DNA of 64,000 nt from Aldehydirespirator sp965219165 (GTDB taxonomy: Bacteria > Actinomycetota > Acidimicrobiia > Acidimicrobiales > Aldehydirespiratoraceae), in the NCBI GenBank assembly GCA_965219165.1, contig CBDCMW010000002.1:496001-560000 (forward strand), written 5' to 3'. The notes under the pieces are model-generated. The model worked only from the letters and a program-made list of their open reading frames with translations. It made no database searches and was not told the DNA's origin. Made by a program: the position numbers and the translations under genes. This document shows, piece after piece, positions 24,221-33,163 of the stretch. How positions within the stretch are numbered: the first letter of the stretch is position 1; each line of letters starts with the position of its first letter.

Positions 24221-25405
24221 CTAGGTATCAGTGTGGTCGCCGGCGGGCGGCAGCCGGTAGTCGGCTCCCAGGGTCCGCCAGATCAATGGGACGCCCGGCC
24301 GGTAGGCGAGATGGTGGCGGCTGGGCGCGTCGAGGATGGTCAGGTGGGCTGGGCTGCCGGGAGCGATCCGCCCCACGTCGCTGCGGCGCAGCGCGGCCGC
24401 CCCGCCGGAAGTGACCGCGGCGACGGCCTCGTCGATGGTCATGCCCATGTCGCGCACGGCCAGTGCCATGCAGAACGACAGCGAGCTGGTGTAGCTCGAT
24501 CCGGGGTTGCAGTTCGAGGCGATGGCCACCCGCACGCCGGCGTCTATGGCCCGCCGAGCGTCGGGATAGGGCTGGCGGGTGGAGAAGTCCGTGGCCGGCA
24601 GGAACGTGGCCACGGTGTCGCTGGAGGCCAGGGCCTCGATATCGCTGCCGGAGAGATAGGTGCAGTGGTCCACCGAAGCGCAGCCCATCTCCACGCCGAG
24701 CTGCACTCCCGGCCCGTGGCCGAGCTGGTTGGCGTGGAGCCGCAGGCCCAGCCCGGCGTTGCTGCCCGCCTCGAGCACGGCCCGGGACTGGTCGGCGTCG
24801 AAGGCCCCGGTCTCGCAGAACACGTCGATCCAGCGGACGTGGCCGCGGACCGCGTCCAGCATCGGCCCGCACACCAGCTCGACGTAGTCGTCGGTCCGCC
24901 CCCGGTACTCGCTGGGCACCAGGTGGGCACCCAGGAATGTGGCCTCCGGAGTGGCCTCGGCCGCCAGGGAGGCCAGCTCGATCTCTGAGTCCACCGACAG
25001 CCCGTAGCCAGTCTTGATCTCCACCGTGGTTGTGCCGGCCCGGTGGACCTCGACGAGACGCTGTTCGAGCGAGGCCCGCAGCGCGGCCCGTCCCGCGCTG
25101 CGGGTGGCATCGGTCGTGACCCGGATCCCGCCTCCGTCGTAGGGCTCGCCGGCCATGCGCCGGGTGAACTCCTCGGCCCGGTCGCCGGAGAACACCAGGT
25201 GGGTGTGGGAGTCCACGAACCCGGGCAGCACGCACCGGCCGCCGGCGTCGACGCGATCGTCGGCCACGGCGCCCGACCTCCCGACCGCGATGACCCTGTC
25301 GCCGTCCACGACCACCGACGCATCGGCGATGACGCCGAGCGGTCCCGTCCCGAGGGAGGGGTCGTTGGTGACCAGTTCGGAGATGTTGTCGATCACCAGC
25401 GTCAT
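24221..25405 (-). CDS. hutI: Imidazolonepropionase
   Basis: 394 aa. Hydrolyses imidazolone-5-propionate to N-formimino-L-glutamate, the third step of histidine breakdown. Amidohydrolase fold: LPGFVDSHTHLVF with metal ligands His67 and His69, the KTGYGLS loop, HANQLG, VDHCTYLS and IASNCNPGSSYT. The start ATG shares ATGA with the end of hutF. Length and motifs are normal for the family. Confidence 0.95.
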   Translation of the reverse strand: MTLVIDNISELVTNDPSLGTGPLGVIADASVVVDGDRVIAVGRSGAVADDRVDAGGRCVLPGFVDSHTHLVFSGDRAEEFTRRMAGEPYDGGGIRVTTDATRSAGRAALRASLEQRLVEVHRAGTTTVEIKTGYGLSVDSEIELASLAAEATPEATFLGAHLVPSEYRGRTDDYVELVCGPMLDAVRGHVRWIDVFCETGAFDADQSRAVLEAGSNAGLGLRLHANQLGHGPGVQLGVEMGCASVDHCTYLSGSDIEALASSDTVATFLPATDFSTRQPYPDARRAIDAGVRVAIASNCNPGSSYTSSLSFCMALAVRDMGMTIDEAVAAVTSGGAAALRRSDVGRIAPGSPAHLTILDAPSRHHLAYRPGVPLIWRTLGADYRLPPAGDHTDT

Positions 25406-26769
25406 GGTGCGGTGACCTCGGAGACGGCCGAGGCGAGCTCGGCAGCAACGTCGACGGTGGAGTGTGTTCCGGCGCGGACGATGGTTCTCCCGCCCACCAC
25501 CAGGTGATGCACGTCTGTGCTGGTGGCCGCGAAGATCGTCGCGGCCAGCGCGCTGCCGGAGTCGACTCCGGCCATCCGCACCGAGTCGAGCCCCACCGTG
25601 GCGAAGTCGGCCAGCGAGCCCTTCTTCAGCGTGCCGCCGTCGCGCCACCCGAGGGCCCGGTAGCCGCTGGAGGTGGCCATCGAGGCCAGGGCCTCCACGC
25701 CGAACACGCCCCGGTCGTGGGTGGCAGCCCTCTGGTCGAGCTCGACCGTGCGGGCCTCCTCGAGGATGTCCACCGTGGCGTGGGAGTCCGATCCGAGACA
25801 CAGTCCCGCTCCGGCGAGGGCGAGAGCGGTGCTCGGTCCGGTGCCGTCGGCCAGGTCGCGCTCGGTGGTGGGGCACAGGCAGCAGTGCGCCCCCGCCTCG
25901 CCGATGAGCGCCACGTCGTGCGGGGTGGCGTGGGTGGCGTGCACCAGCGTGGTGTCGGGGCCGAGCCCGCCGGCCAACGCGATCACCTCGACAGGGGTAC
26001 GGTCGTGGACTTGTTGGCACTGCTCGTTCTCGGCCGGCTGTTCCGAGACATGGAAGTGCAGGGGAGCGCCGCGCACGCGGGCCCAGTCGGCGGCCACCTT
26101 GACGGAAGACGGGTCCACAGCTCTGATCGAGTGCACCGCCGCGCCGACCCTCGTCGTCGGGCCGGACACCACCGAGGCCAGCCCCTCCGTCCGATCCGCC
26201 CACCGTTCGGCGCTCCCGTCGCTGAACCGGGCCTGCTCGGGACGCAGCGGTTCGTAGCCGCGACTTGCCGCTGGGTCGAGCCCGCCGTGGAGGTACAGGG
26301 TGTCCAGCAGGGTCATGCGGATGCCGGCGTCGCGAGCCGCGGCCGCCACCGCGATGCCCATGGCGGCGGGGTCGTCGTAGGCGCCTCCGTCCGGCCGGTG
26401 GTGGACGTAGTGGAACTCGCCCACGACGCCGATCCCGGCCAAGGCCATCTCCGCGAACGCCGCTCGGGCCAGCCGGTAGTAGCGGTCGGGATCGAGCCGG
26501 ACGGCGACCCGGTACATCAGGTCGCGCCAGGTCCAGAACGTGCCCCGCCCGGCATGGGTGCGGCCGCGCAGGGCTCGGTGGAAGGCATGGCTGTGCGCGT
26601 TGGCCAGCGCCGGCAGCGTCAAGCCTCTCAGAGGAACGGCCCGCTCGGGTGGGGTGTTCACGCCGGAACAGACGGCGGCGATGCGGTCACCGTCGACGGT
26701 GATCAGCACGCCCGGCTCGGCCCGGTCGCCTCCCAGCCAGGCCAGCTCGCACCAGTACTGACCGGTCAC
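25402..26769 (-). CDS. hutF: Formimidoylglutamate deiminase
   Basis: 455 aa. Removes ammonia from N-formimino-L-glutamate to give N-formyl-L-glutamate. Amidohydrolase site ALANAHSHAFHRALRG (His59, His61), EFHYVHH, the HVSEQPAE block and LCLGSDSHATVDI fit HutF. The start is GTG, overlapping the stop of the deformylase-like gene as GTGA. Its presence defines the two-step deiminase/deformylase branch, which needs an N-formylglutamate deformylase next; no hutG of the usual kind is in the window. Confidence 0.93.
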   Translation of the reverse strand: MTGQYWCELAWLGGDRAEPGVLITVDGDRIAAVCSGVNTPPERAVPLRGLTLPALANAHSHAFHRALRGRTHAGRGTFWTWRDLMYRVAVRLDPDRYYRLARAAFAEMALAGIGVVGEFHYVHHRPDGGAYDDPAAMGIAVAAAARDAGIRMTLLDTLYLHGGLDPAASRGYEPLRPEQARFSDGSAERWADRTEGLASVVSGPTTRVGAAVHSIRAVDPSSVKVAADWARVRGAPLHFHVSEQPAENEQCQQVHDRTPVEVIALAGGLGPDTTLVHATHATPHDVALIGEAGAHCCLCPTTERDLADGTGPSTALALAGAGLCLGSDSHATVDILEEARTVELDQRAATHDRGVFGVEALASMATSSGYRALGWRDGGTLKKGSLADFATVGLDSVRMAGVDSGSALAATIFAATSTDVHHLVVGGRTIVRAGTHSTVDVAAELASAVSEVTAP

Positions 26770-27335
26770 GACCCGACGCGCTCGGTGAATCGGGAGATGC
26801 GCTCGACGAAGGCGTCACGGTGGTGCCGCTCGAACTCGTCCCATGTGCTCAGGGTGGCCGGCTCGGCCCGGTCCACGATCAAGATCCCGTCGAGGTGGTC
26901 GCACTCGTGCTGCCAGGTGCCCGCGGTGAGCCCCCGGACGTGGGCGCAATGCTCGGTGCCGTGGCGGTCGAAGTAGCGGACACGTAGATTGACCGAGCGC
27001 ACCACGTCGCCGCGCAGCGGCACCGACAGGCAGCCCTCGTTGATGACCACCGTCTCGCCGTCCAGCACCTCCAGCTCCGGGTTGATGGCGACGGTGAGCG
27101 GGATGGGCGGCTTGTACCGGTAGCGGGGATTGTCGTTCACCTCGATGACCGCGATCCGCCATGTCTCGCCTATCTGGTTGGCGGCCAGCCCCGCCCCGTT
27201 GGCGTGGCGCATCGTGTCGATGAGGTCGTCGACGATGCCCTGCACGCGGTCGCTGGCGATCTCGGCCACCGGCACGGCGGCAGCCGGGGTGCGCAGCGCC
27301 GGATGGCCGATGGAGAGAATGTCGCGGACGGTCAT
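26766..27335 (-). CDS. Peptide-deformylase family protein in the hut operon
   Basis: 189 aa with all three deformylase motifs: GAGLAANQ (47-54), EGCLS (100-104) and HECDH (143-147), so the metal Cys and two His and the catalytic Glu are intact. Ordinary peptide deformylase removes the formyl group from initiator methionine. Here it lies between hutU (31 bp away) and hutF (overlapping), exactly where a N-formylglutamate deformylase is required. It may therefore take over the HutG step; that is inference. It could instead be a housekeeping or spare deformylase carried along. Confidence 0.85.
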   Translation of the reverse strand: MTVRDILSIGHPALRTPAAAVPVAEIASDRVQGIVDDLIDTMRHANGAGLAANQIGETWRIAVIEVNDNPRYRYKPPIPLTVAINPELEVLDGETVVINEGCLSVPLRGDVVRSVNLRVRYFDRHGTEHCAHVRGLTAGTWQHECDHLDGILIVDRAEPATLSTWDEFERHHRDAFVERISRFTERVGS

Positions 27336-27366
27336 GGGCTCAGCCGCCGCGGCGCCGGTGCGGCGC

Positions 27367-29058
27367 TCATGGTGCGGTCACCGGTGGCGCCGGTATGCGC
27401 ACGCCGCGGTCGGCGGCCACTCGACGGGCCTCGGCGTAGCCGGCGTCGGCGTGGCGCATCACGCCCGTGGCTGGATCGTTGAGCAGGACCCGCTCCAGTT
27501 TCTGCGCGGCAAGACCGGTGCCGTCGGCGACGCTGACCTGGCCGGCATGTATCGATCGGCCGATGCCCACTCCGCCCCCGTGGTGGATGCTCACCCACGA
27601 CGCCCCCGACGACGTGTTGACCAGCGCGTTGAGGAGCGGCCAGTCGGCGATGGCGTCGCTGCCGTCGAGCATGTCCTCGGTCTCGCGGTAGGGCGAGGCC
27701 ACCGAGCCCGAGTCGAGGTGGTCGCGGCCGATGACGATGGGCGCGGCCAGCTCACCGGAGCGGACCATCTCGTTGAACCGCAGCCCCAGCCGGTGGCGCT
27801 CGCCGTAGCCGAGCCAGCAGATCCGGGCGGGTAGGCCCTGGAACTCGACCCGCTCGCGGGCCAGGGTGATCCAACGCTTGAGGCCTTCGTCCTCGGGGAA
27901 CTCCTCCAGCACGGCCCGGTCGGTGGCCGCGATGTCCGCAGGGTCGCCCGACAGCGCCACCCACCGGAACGGCCCCTTGCCCTCGCAGAACAGGGGCCGT
28001 ATATACGCGGGCAGGAACCCCGGATAGGCGAAGGCTCGCTCGCAGCCGCCTAGAAGGGCCTCGGCTCGCAGGCTGTTGCCGTAGTCGAAGACCTCCGCGC
28101 CGCCGTCGAGGAAGCCGACCATGGCCTCCACATGGGAGGCCATGGCGGCTCGGGACCGGCGGATGAACTCCTCCGGCTGGTTGCGGCGCAGCTCGTCGGC
28201 CGCTCCGGGCGACAGGTCGTTGGGGACGTAGGTCAGCGGGTCGTGGGCGGAGGTCTGGTCGGTGACGATGTCGGCGGCGACATCGTTGGCCAGCAGGCGG
28301 GGCAGCAAGTCGGCCGCATTGCCGACCAGGCCCACCGACAGCGGACGGCGGGCCGCGACGGCCTCGGTGCAGCGCCGCAGCGCGTCGGCGTAGTCGTCGG
28401 CGACCACATCGAGATAGCGGGTCTCCACGCGCCGGGCGGCCCGCTCGGGGTCGACCTCGATGCACAGGGCCACCCCTCCGTTCATGGTGATGGCCAGCGG
28501 CTGCGCGCCGCCCATACCGCCCAGCCCGGCCGTGACGGTGAGCGTCCCCGCCAGCGAAGAGCCGAACCGCTTGCGGGCAATGGCCGCGAAGCACTCGTAG
28601 GTGCCCTGCAGGATCCCCTGGGTGCCGATGTAGATCCACGAGCCCGCCGTCATCTGGCCGTACATGGTCAGGCCGAGATGCTCGAGCCGCCGGAACTCGT
28701 CCCATGTGCCCCACTCGGGGACCAGGTTGGAGTTGGCGATGAGGACCCTGGGTGCCCACTCGTGGGTGCGCAGCACGCCGACGGGCTTGCCCGACTGCAC
28801 CAGCAGGGTCTCGTCGCCGGCGAGATCGGTCAGCGCCCGGATCATGGCGTGGTAGGCGTCCCACGATCTCGCGGCCCGTCCCGTGCCCCCGTACACGACC
28901 AGATCGTCGGGGCGCTCGGCGACGTCGGGATCGAGATTGTTCTGGAGCATCCGGAAGGCGGCCTCCTGGGGCCAGCCGCGGCAGGTCAGCGCGATGCCGG
29001 TGGGAGCCCTCACGCCTCCAGCAGGGGCGCTGGCTCTGTGCTGTGCGGGGGCGGGCAT
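27367..29058 (-). CDS. hutU: Urocanate hydratase
   Basis: 563 aa from the ATG at 29058, preferred because GAGG lies six bases upstream; starting at 29115 would overlap the operator and collide with the divergent regulator. Adds water to urocanate using a tightly bound NAD. NNLDPDVAERPDDLVVYGGTG near the start, GTQGILQGTYECF, VTAGLGGMGGAQPLA and the late ICWLGYGER with HHGGGVGIGRS are the diagnostic blocks. Full length. First gene of the minus-strand hut series. Confidence 0.95.
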   Translation of the reverse strand: MPAPAQHRASAPAGGVRAPTGIALTCRGWPQEAAFRMLQNNLDPDVAERPDDLVVYGGTGRAARSWDAYHAMIRALTDLAGDETLLVQSGKPVGVLRTHEWAPRVLIANSNLVPEWGTWDEFRRLEHLGLTMYGQMTAGSWIYIGTQGILQGTYECFAAIARKRFGSSLAGTLTVTAGLGGMGGAQPLAITMNGGVALCIEVDPERAARRVETRYLDVVADDYADALRRCTEAVAARRPLSVGLVGNAADLLPRLLANDVAADIVTDQTSAHDPLTYVPNDLSPGAADELRRNQPEEFIRRSRAAMASHVEAMVGFLDGGAEVFDYGNSLRAEALLGGCERAFAYPGFLPAYIRPLFCEGKGPFRWVALSGDPADIAATDRAVLEEFPEDEGLKRWITLARERVEFQGLPARICWLGYGERHRLGLRFNEMVRSGELAAPIVIGRDHLDSGSVASPYRETEDMLDGSDAIADWPLLNALVNTSSGASWVSIHHGGGVGIGRSIHAGQVSVADGTGLAAQKLERVLLNDPATGVMRHADAGYAEARRVAADRGVRIPAPPVTAP

Positions 29059-29112
29059 AGCGGACCTCGTCAGGCGGGCCTCATGGCTGGGTTGCAGTGT
29101 ATCCGTCGGTGA

Positions 29113-29129
29113 CATATTCTGTCAATATG
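29113..29129. promoter_or_regulatory. Palindromic operator between hutU and the IclR gene
   Basis: CATATT-N5-AATATG (29113-29129) is a perfect palindrome in an otherwise GC-rich stretch, and overlaps the likely start codon of the regulator gene and the hutU promoter region. It is the natural site for autoregulation and hut control by the adjacent IclR protein. Confidence 0.55.
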
Positions 29130-29891
29130 CGGCAAGAGCTTTCAGAATCTGAAACAAAGTCGAAATCAGAGTCTGCACCACAGTCCGGAACACAGCCTGC
29201 GCCGCCCCCTCAGCTGCACAGGTCGCGATCGGCCGGCCGGGTGCTGGCCCTTCTCGATGCTGTGATCACCGGAGGCACGCTCAGCCTGACCGTGGCCGCA
29301 GCCCGAACGGGCATGCCGGTCAGCACCGCCCTGCGCCACCTGCGGGTTCTGATCGACCACGGCTATCTCGTGAAGAACGACTCGGGGACGTACTGTGCCG
29401 GGGCTTCGTTCCTGCGCCTCGCCTTGGCCTCGCTGCAGTCGGGTCCCTACGCCCGGCTCACCGCAGCGGCCCAGCCCGAACTCGAGCGGCTAGTCGAAAC
29501 CACTGAGGAGTCCGCCTACCTGGCAGTGCGCGACGGTGATGAGGCGGTCTACATCGCCACTGTCGAGGGCCGCCGGGCCATTCGCCACGTCGGCTGGGTT
29601 GGCCGGACTGTCCCGATCGACGGCACCGCAGTGGGCGAGACCCTGCTCGCCGGTCCGCTAGCGCCGGGCGCCCAACCCGCGCCCGCCTTCAACACTGGCG
29701 CCATCGAGCCCGATGTCACTGCGGTTTGCGCGCCGATCTACGGACCAGTGGGCCCGATCGCCGCCCTATCGGTGCTGGGACCGGCGAACCGGCTCGCCGG
29801 TCGCCGCCTCGAGACGGCAGCTGAGGCTGTGGTTGAAGCGGCCGTCGTGGCATCGTCCGTGCTCTCGTCACCAGAAGCGGTCCTGGCGTGA
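29127..29891 (+). CDS. IclR-family regulator of histidine utilization
   Basis: 254 aa from ATG 29127; a GTG at 29097 would add ten residues. After a polar ~30-residue leader the winged helix runs SAGRVLALLDAVITGG, LSLTVAAARTGMPVSTALRHLRVLIDHGYLVKN. The C-terminal IclR ligand domain contains LERLVETTEESAYLAVRDGDEAVYIATVEGRRAIRH and AVCAPIYGPVGPIAALSVLGPANRL. Divergent from hutU and translationally overlapped (GTGA) with hutH, so it probably senses urocanate or histidine and controls both arms. The effector is not deducible. Confidence 0.87.
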   Translation: MRQELSESETKSKSESAPQSGTQPAPPPQLHRSRSAGRVLALLDAVITGGTLSLTVAAARTGMPVSTALRHLRVLIDHGYLVKNDSGTYCAGASFLRLALASLQSGPYARLTAAAQPELERLVETTEESAYLAVRDGDEAVYIATVEGRRAIRHVGWVGRTVPIDGTAVGETLLAGPLAPGAQPAPAFNTGAIEPDVTAVCAPIYGPVGPIAALSVLGPANRLAGRRLETAAEAVVEAAVVASSVLSSPEAVLA

Positions 29892-31414
29892 CCGTCGAGC
29901 TCGACGGCGCAGGTGTCACCGTTTCCGACGTCGTTGCGGTTGCCCGCCACCGCGAGGAAGTTCGTCTCAGCGATGCCGCCCTGGCCCGAATGGCCGCGGC
30001 CCGCAGCATCGTCGAGACCCTGGCTGAAGGGGAGCCCACCTACGGGATCTCCACGGGCTTCGGCGCCCTGGCCAACACGACCATCCCCGCCGGTCGGCGG
30101 GCTGCGCTCCAGCAGTCCCTGATCCGATCCCATGCTGCCGGGATGGGACCGGCCGTGGAGGCCGAGGCGGTGCGGGCCATGATGATGCTGCGAGCCCGGA
30201 CTCTCGCCCACGGCGCCTCAGGCGCGCGGCCGCAGGTCGCGCAGTCGCTGGTGCGGATGATCAACGCGGACGTTGTTCCCGTGGTGCCCGAGCACGGCTC
30301 GCTCGGTGCCAGCGGAGACCTCGCGCCGCTGGCCCATGCCGCGCTAGTGCTGATGGGAGAGGGCGAGGTGCTCAGCGGCGGCGGCACCCGTGACGGGGCG
30401 GCAGCCCTCGCAGAGGCAGGCATCGAGCCCCTGGAGCTGGCCGAGAAGGAGGGTCTGGCGCTCACCAACGGCACTGATGGCATTCTCGGCGTGCTGTGCC
30501 TCGCGGTTCACGACGCGACACACCTCCTCACCGTCGCCGACATCGTGGCCGGCTGCAGCATCGAGGCCCTGCTGGCCACCGACCGCGCCTTCGCTGCCGA
30601 CCTGCTGGCCCTGCGGCCCCACCCTGGCCAGCAGGCCAGCGCGGCCAACCTCCGGGCCGTGCTGGCAGACTCGCCGATCGTCGCGAGCCACCGCCTCGAC
30701 GACGGTCGGGTGCAGGACGCCTACTCCATCAGGTGCACCCCCCAGGTTCACGGCGCGGCCCGCGACACCCTCGACTTCGTGACGGCCGTGACCGACCGGG
30801 AGCTGGCCTCGGCCATAGACAACCCGATGGTGCTGCCCGACGGCCGAGTCGAGTCATGCGGCAACTTCCACGGGGCGCCGGTCGCGCTGGCGGCCGACTA
30901 TCTGGCCATCGCCGCAGCAGAGGTCGGCGCCATCGCCGAGCGCCGCATGGACCGGCTGCTCGACCCCGCTCGCTCCCACGGCCTTCCTGCCTTCCTGGCC
31001 GACGATCCGGGCGTCGACAGCGGCCTGATGATCGGCCAGTACACGGCCGCGGCCCTGTGCGCCGAGAACCGGCGTTTGGCCGCTCCGGCCTCGGTGGACT
31101 CGCTCCCAACCTCGGCCATGCAGGAGGACCATGTCTCGATGGGCTGGGGCGCGGCCCGCAAGCTGCGCCGGGTCGTCGCCAACCTGCGCCGCATCCTGGC
31201 CATCGAATGGGTCGCGGCGGCTCGCGGCATCGAGCTGCGAGCCCCGTTGCAGCCCGCGGCCGGAACCGCCGCGGCCGTCGGCTTGCTACGGACCGAGGTG
31301 CTCGGCCCAGGGCCCGACCGCTGGCTGTCGCCCGAGCTCGCGGCGGCTGAGCGGATACTCGCCGCCGAGGCGCTGGTGACCGCAGTGGCGGCAGTCGCGG
31401 GCCCGCTCGCGTGA
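29888..31414 (+). CDS. hutH: Histidine ammonia-lyase
   Basis: 508 aa. Converts histidine to trans-urocanate and ammonia. GSLGASGDLAPLAH (Ala-Ser-Gly at 141-143) forms the MIO electrophile; YGISTGFGAL supplies the catalytic Tyr, and QDAYSIRCTPQVHGA and the EDHVSMGWGAARKL region complete the site. GTG start overlapping the regulator stop. Normal length. It is transcribed away from the other hut genes. Confidence 0.96.
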   Translation: MTVELDGAGVTVSDVVAVARHREEVRLSDAALARMAAARSIVETLAEGEPTYGISTGFGALANTTIPAGRRAALQQSLIRSHAAGMGPAVEAEAVRAMMMLRARTLAHGASGARPQVAQSLVRMINADVVPVVPEHGSLGASGDLAPLAHAALVLMGEGEVLSGGGTRDGAAALAEAGIEPLELAEKEGLALTNGTDGILGVLCLAVHDATHLLTVADIVAGCSIEALLATDRAFAADLLALRPHPGQQASAANLRAVLADSPIVASHRLDDGRVQDAYSIRCTPQVHGAARDTLDFVTAVTDRELASAIDNPMVLPDGRVESCGNFHGAPVALAADYLAIAAAEVGAIAERRMDRLLDPARSHGLPAFLADDPGVDSGLMIGQYTAAALCAENRRLAAPASVDSLPTSAMQEDHVSMGWGAARKLRRVVANLRRILAIEWVAAARGIELRAPLQPAAGTAAAVGLLRTEVLGPGPDRWLSPELAAAERILAAEALVTAVAAVAGPLA

Positions 31415-31510
31415 GGCCGAGCGGATAGGGCGCGGTCAACCAACACCGGCCCCACCGCTCCCTCAACCAGGCAACCCGGAATTCAGCCGCGTGATGGCAC
31501 GGAACGCTCT

Positions 31511-31558
31511 CATAGCTGCTATGCTACGGTACAGTGTCTTTAGTCCATAGATACCGTA
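31511..31558. promoter_or_regulatory. hipBA operator region
   Basis: CATAGC-T-GCTATG (31511-31523) is a perfect 6-1-6 palindrome. TACGGTA (31525-31531) and TACCGTA (31552-31558) are inverted arms 20 bp apart. They lie 25-72 bases before hipB in an AT-rich patch, as expected for HipB-binding sites that overlap the promoter. The 168 bases after hutH contain no gene. Confidence 0.55.
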
Positions 31559-31582
31559 CCATGCCATCAGCGAGGTGATGAT

Positions 31583-31819
31583 ATGGGCTCGAACTTCTAC
31601 AGGCCGGTGTCCACTATGGGACAGCTCGGGATGGAGATGCGGCGGCTGCGACTCGCAGCAGGCCTGACCCAGGCCGGGCTCGCTCAGCGCGCCGGCGTGT
31701 CGAGGCGCTGGCTGGGCCAGCTCGAGCGGGGCCATCCCCGAGCTGAGGCGGACAAGCTGATGCGAGTGATCCGAGCGCTAGGCCTGTCGGTACGGCTCGA
31801 GCCTGCTTTGCTGTCATGA
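31583..31819 (+). CDS. hipB: HipB-like antitoxin (XRE helix-turn-helix)
   Basis: 78 aa. MRRLRLAAGLTQAGLAQRAGVSRRWLGQLERGHPRAEADKLMRVIRALGL is a complete XRE domain. GAGGTGAT precedes the ATG. It overlaps hipA by ATGA, the usual operon design in which HipB both binds HipA and represses the promoter. The 31511-31558 repeats are the likely targets. Confidence 0.88.
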   Translation: MGSNFYRPVSTMGQLGMEMRRLRLAAGLTQAGLAQRAGVSRRWLGQLERGHPRAEADKLMRVIRALGLSVRLEPALLS

Positions 31820-33114
31820 AGGCCGCTCAGATCGTCGTGTTGATGCACGGCACCGAGGCGGCGCAGCTGCGCAGAGACCGCAAGGGCCGCCTCAGCATCG
31901 TCTACGACCAGCTGTACGCGTCCGATCCCGCCGCGGTGCCGCTGTCTTTGTCGCTGCCGTTCCAGGAAGGATCACACAGCCATGAGCGCTCCATGTGCTG
32001 GCTCGCCTCGCTGCTGCCAGACAGCAGCGAAGTGCTGCGAGAGTGGGGCCGACGCACCGGCGCGTCCGCCGACGTCTTCGGGCTCCTGGCCACTCCCATC
32101 GGCCATGACTGCGCTGGGGCGGTGCAGTTCTGCCCGCCCGAGCGGCTCAACGAGCTCCTCGCCCGCCCCGGCGGGCTGGAACCTCTCACAGACGACAGGA
32201 TCGCGTCCCAGGTGGCCGCCATGGCGCTCAACCCGCTGCGGTGGACCGACGACGACATCGAGCCGTACTTCAGCCTCGGCGGCGCCCAGAACAAACTGGC
32301 GCTGCACCGCCTCCACGACCGATGGGCGAGACCCTACGGGTCGATGCCGACGACCCACATCCTCAAACCCAGCCACAACGCATCCAAGGCAGTGGCCATC
32401 GTCGAGCACCTGTGCCTGGCCGCCGCCAGACGCGTCGACCTCCACGTCGCCGAGACCACAGTAGAGATACTCGACGACCACCCCGTCGCCATCGTCGAGC
32501 GCTACGATCGCCGCCTTGGCCCCTCGGGCTGGGAACGCATCCACCAAGAGGACATGTGCCAAGCCTTGAACATCCCAGGCAACATGCGCCGAGAACAAGA
32601 CGGCGGGCCGGGCATGGCCGCCATTGCCGACATCATCGAGACCCACTCCACAGACCCCGACACCGACCTGCGCCGCTTCGCCGACGGGCTGCTTTGGGCG
32701 CTTGTCACCATCAACCGCGACGCCCACGCCCGCAACTACAGCCTCACACTCGAGCCCAGCACCGTCAGACTCGCCCCCCTCTATGACCTCAACTCGACTC
32801 TGGCGTACTCCTCCTCAGACATCGGAGAACGAGAAATGGCAATGCGCTATGGCAGCCGACTCACCGTCTACAGCTCCAATTCCAACCACAGCCTCATCGA
32901 CACCGCCGCTCGCCTCAAACTGTCCGCCGGATGGGTGATCGACCGAGCCGAAAGCCTCGCCGCCGCAGCCGTCGACGCGTTCACGGCCGAGATCGACAAC
33001 CTGCCGCACGACGCCCACAAACACCTGCGAACAGAAGAGTTCCTCGACAGCCTGCGCATACGTTGCGAGTCCGTGTCCAAGACAGCAGCCGCCAACCGTC
33101 TCCGGGCGGTGTGA
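31816..33114 (+). CDS. hipA: HipA-family serine/threonine kinase toxin
   Basis: 432 aa. HipA kinases phosphorylate glutamyl-tRNA synthetase or other targets and slow growth. The N-terminal subdomain (LSLSLPFQEGSHSHERSMCWLASLLPDS) is followed by FSLGGAQNKLALH, the ATP-lid motif, HILKPS (Lys), then TINRDAHARNYSL (catalytic Asp and metal Asn) and LAPLYDLNSTLAY (the DFG-like Asp). All key residues are present. Coupled to hipB. It may act in stress tolerance or phage defence. Confidence 0.9.
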   Translation: MKAAQIVVLMHGTEAAQLRRDRKGRLSIVYDQLYASDPAAVPLSLSLPFQEGSHSHERSMCWLASLLPDSSEVLREWGRRTGASADVFGLLATPIGHDCAGAVQFCPPERLNELLARPGGLEPLTDDRIASQVAAMALNPLRWTDDDIEPYFSLGGAQNKLALHRLHDRWARPYGSMPTTHILKPSHNASKAVAIVEHLCLAAARRVDLHVAETTVEILDDHPVAIVERYDRRLGPSGWERIHQEDMCQALNIPGNMRREQDGGPGMAAIADIIETHSTDPDTDLRRFADGLLWALVTINRDAHARNYSLTLEPSTVRLAPLYDLNSTLAYSSSDIGEREMAMRYGSRLTVYSSNSNHSLIDTAARLKLSAGWVIDRAESLAAAAVDAFTAEIDNLPHDAHKHLRTEEFLDSLRIRCESVSKTAAANRLRAV

Positions 33115-33163
33115 ACCGCACTGGCTTTCCCGAAGGGTCTGGTGCGCACCATGTGGTGAGCGC

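Noticed and set aside
24228..25448. 406-codon minus-strand frame across hutI
   Set aside because: Out-of-frame reading of hutI, full of Arg/Pro/His runs typical of GC-rich shadow frames.
25406..26203. Upstream extension of the hutI frame to 660 codons
   Set aside because: The extension is low-complexity Arg/Gly/His and lies out of frame within hutF; the ATG at 25405 coupled to the hutF stop is the real start.
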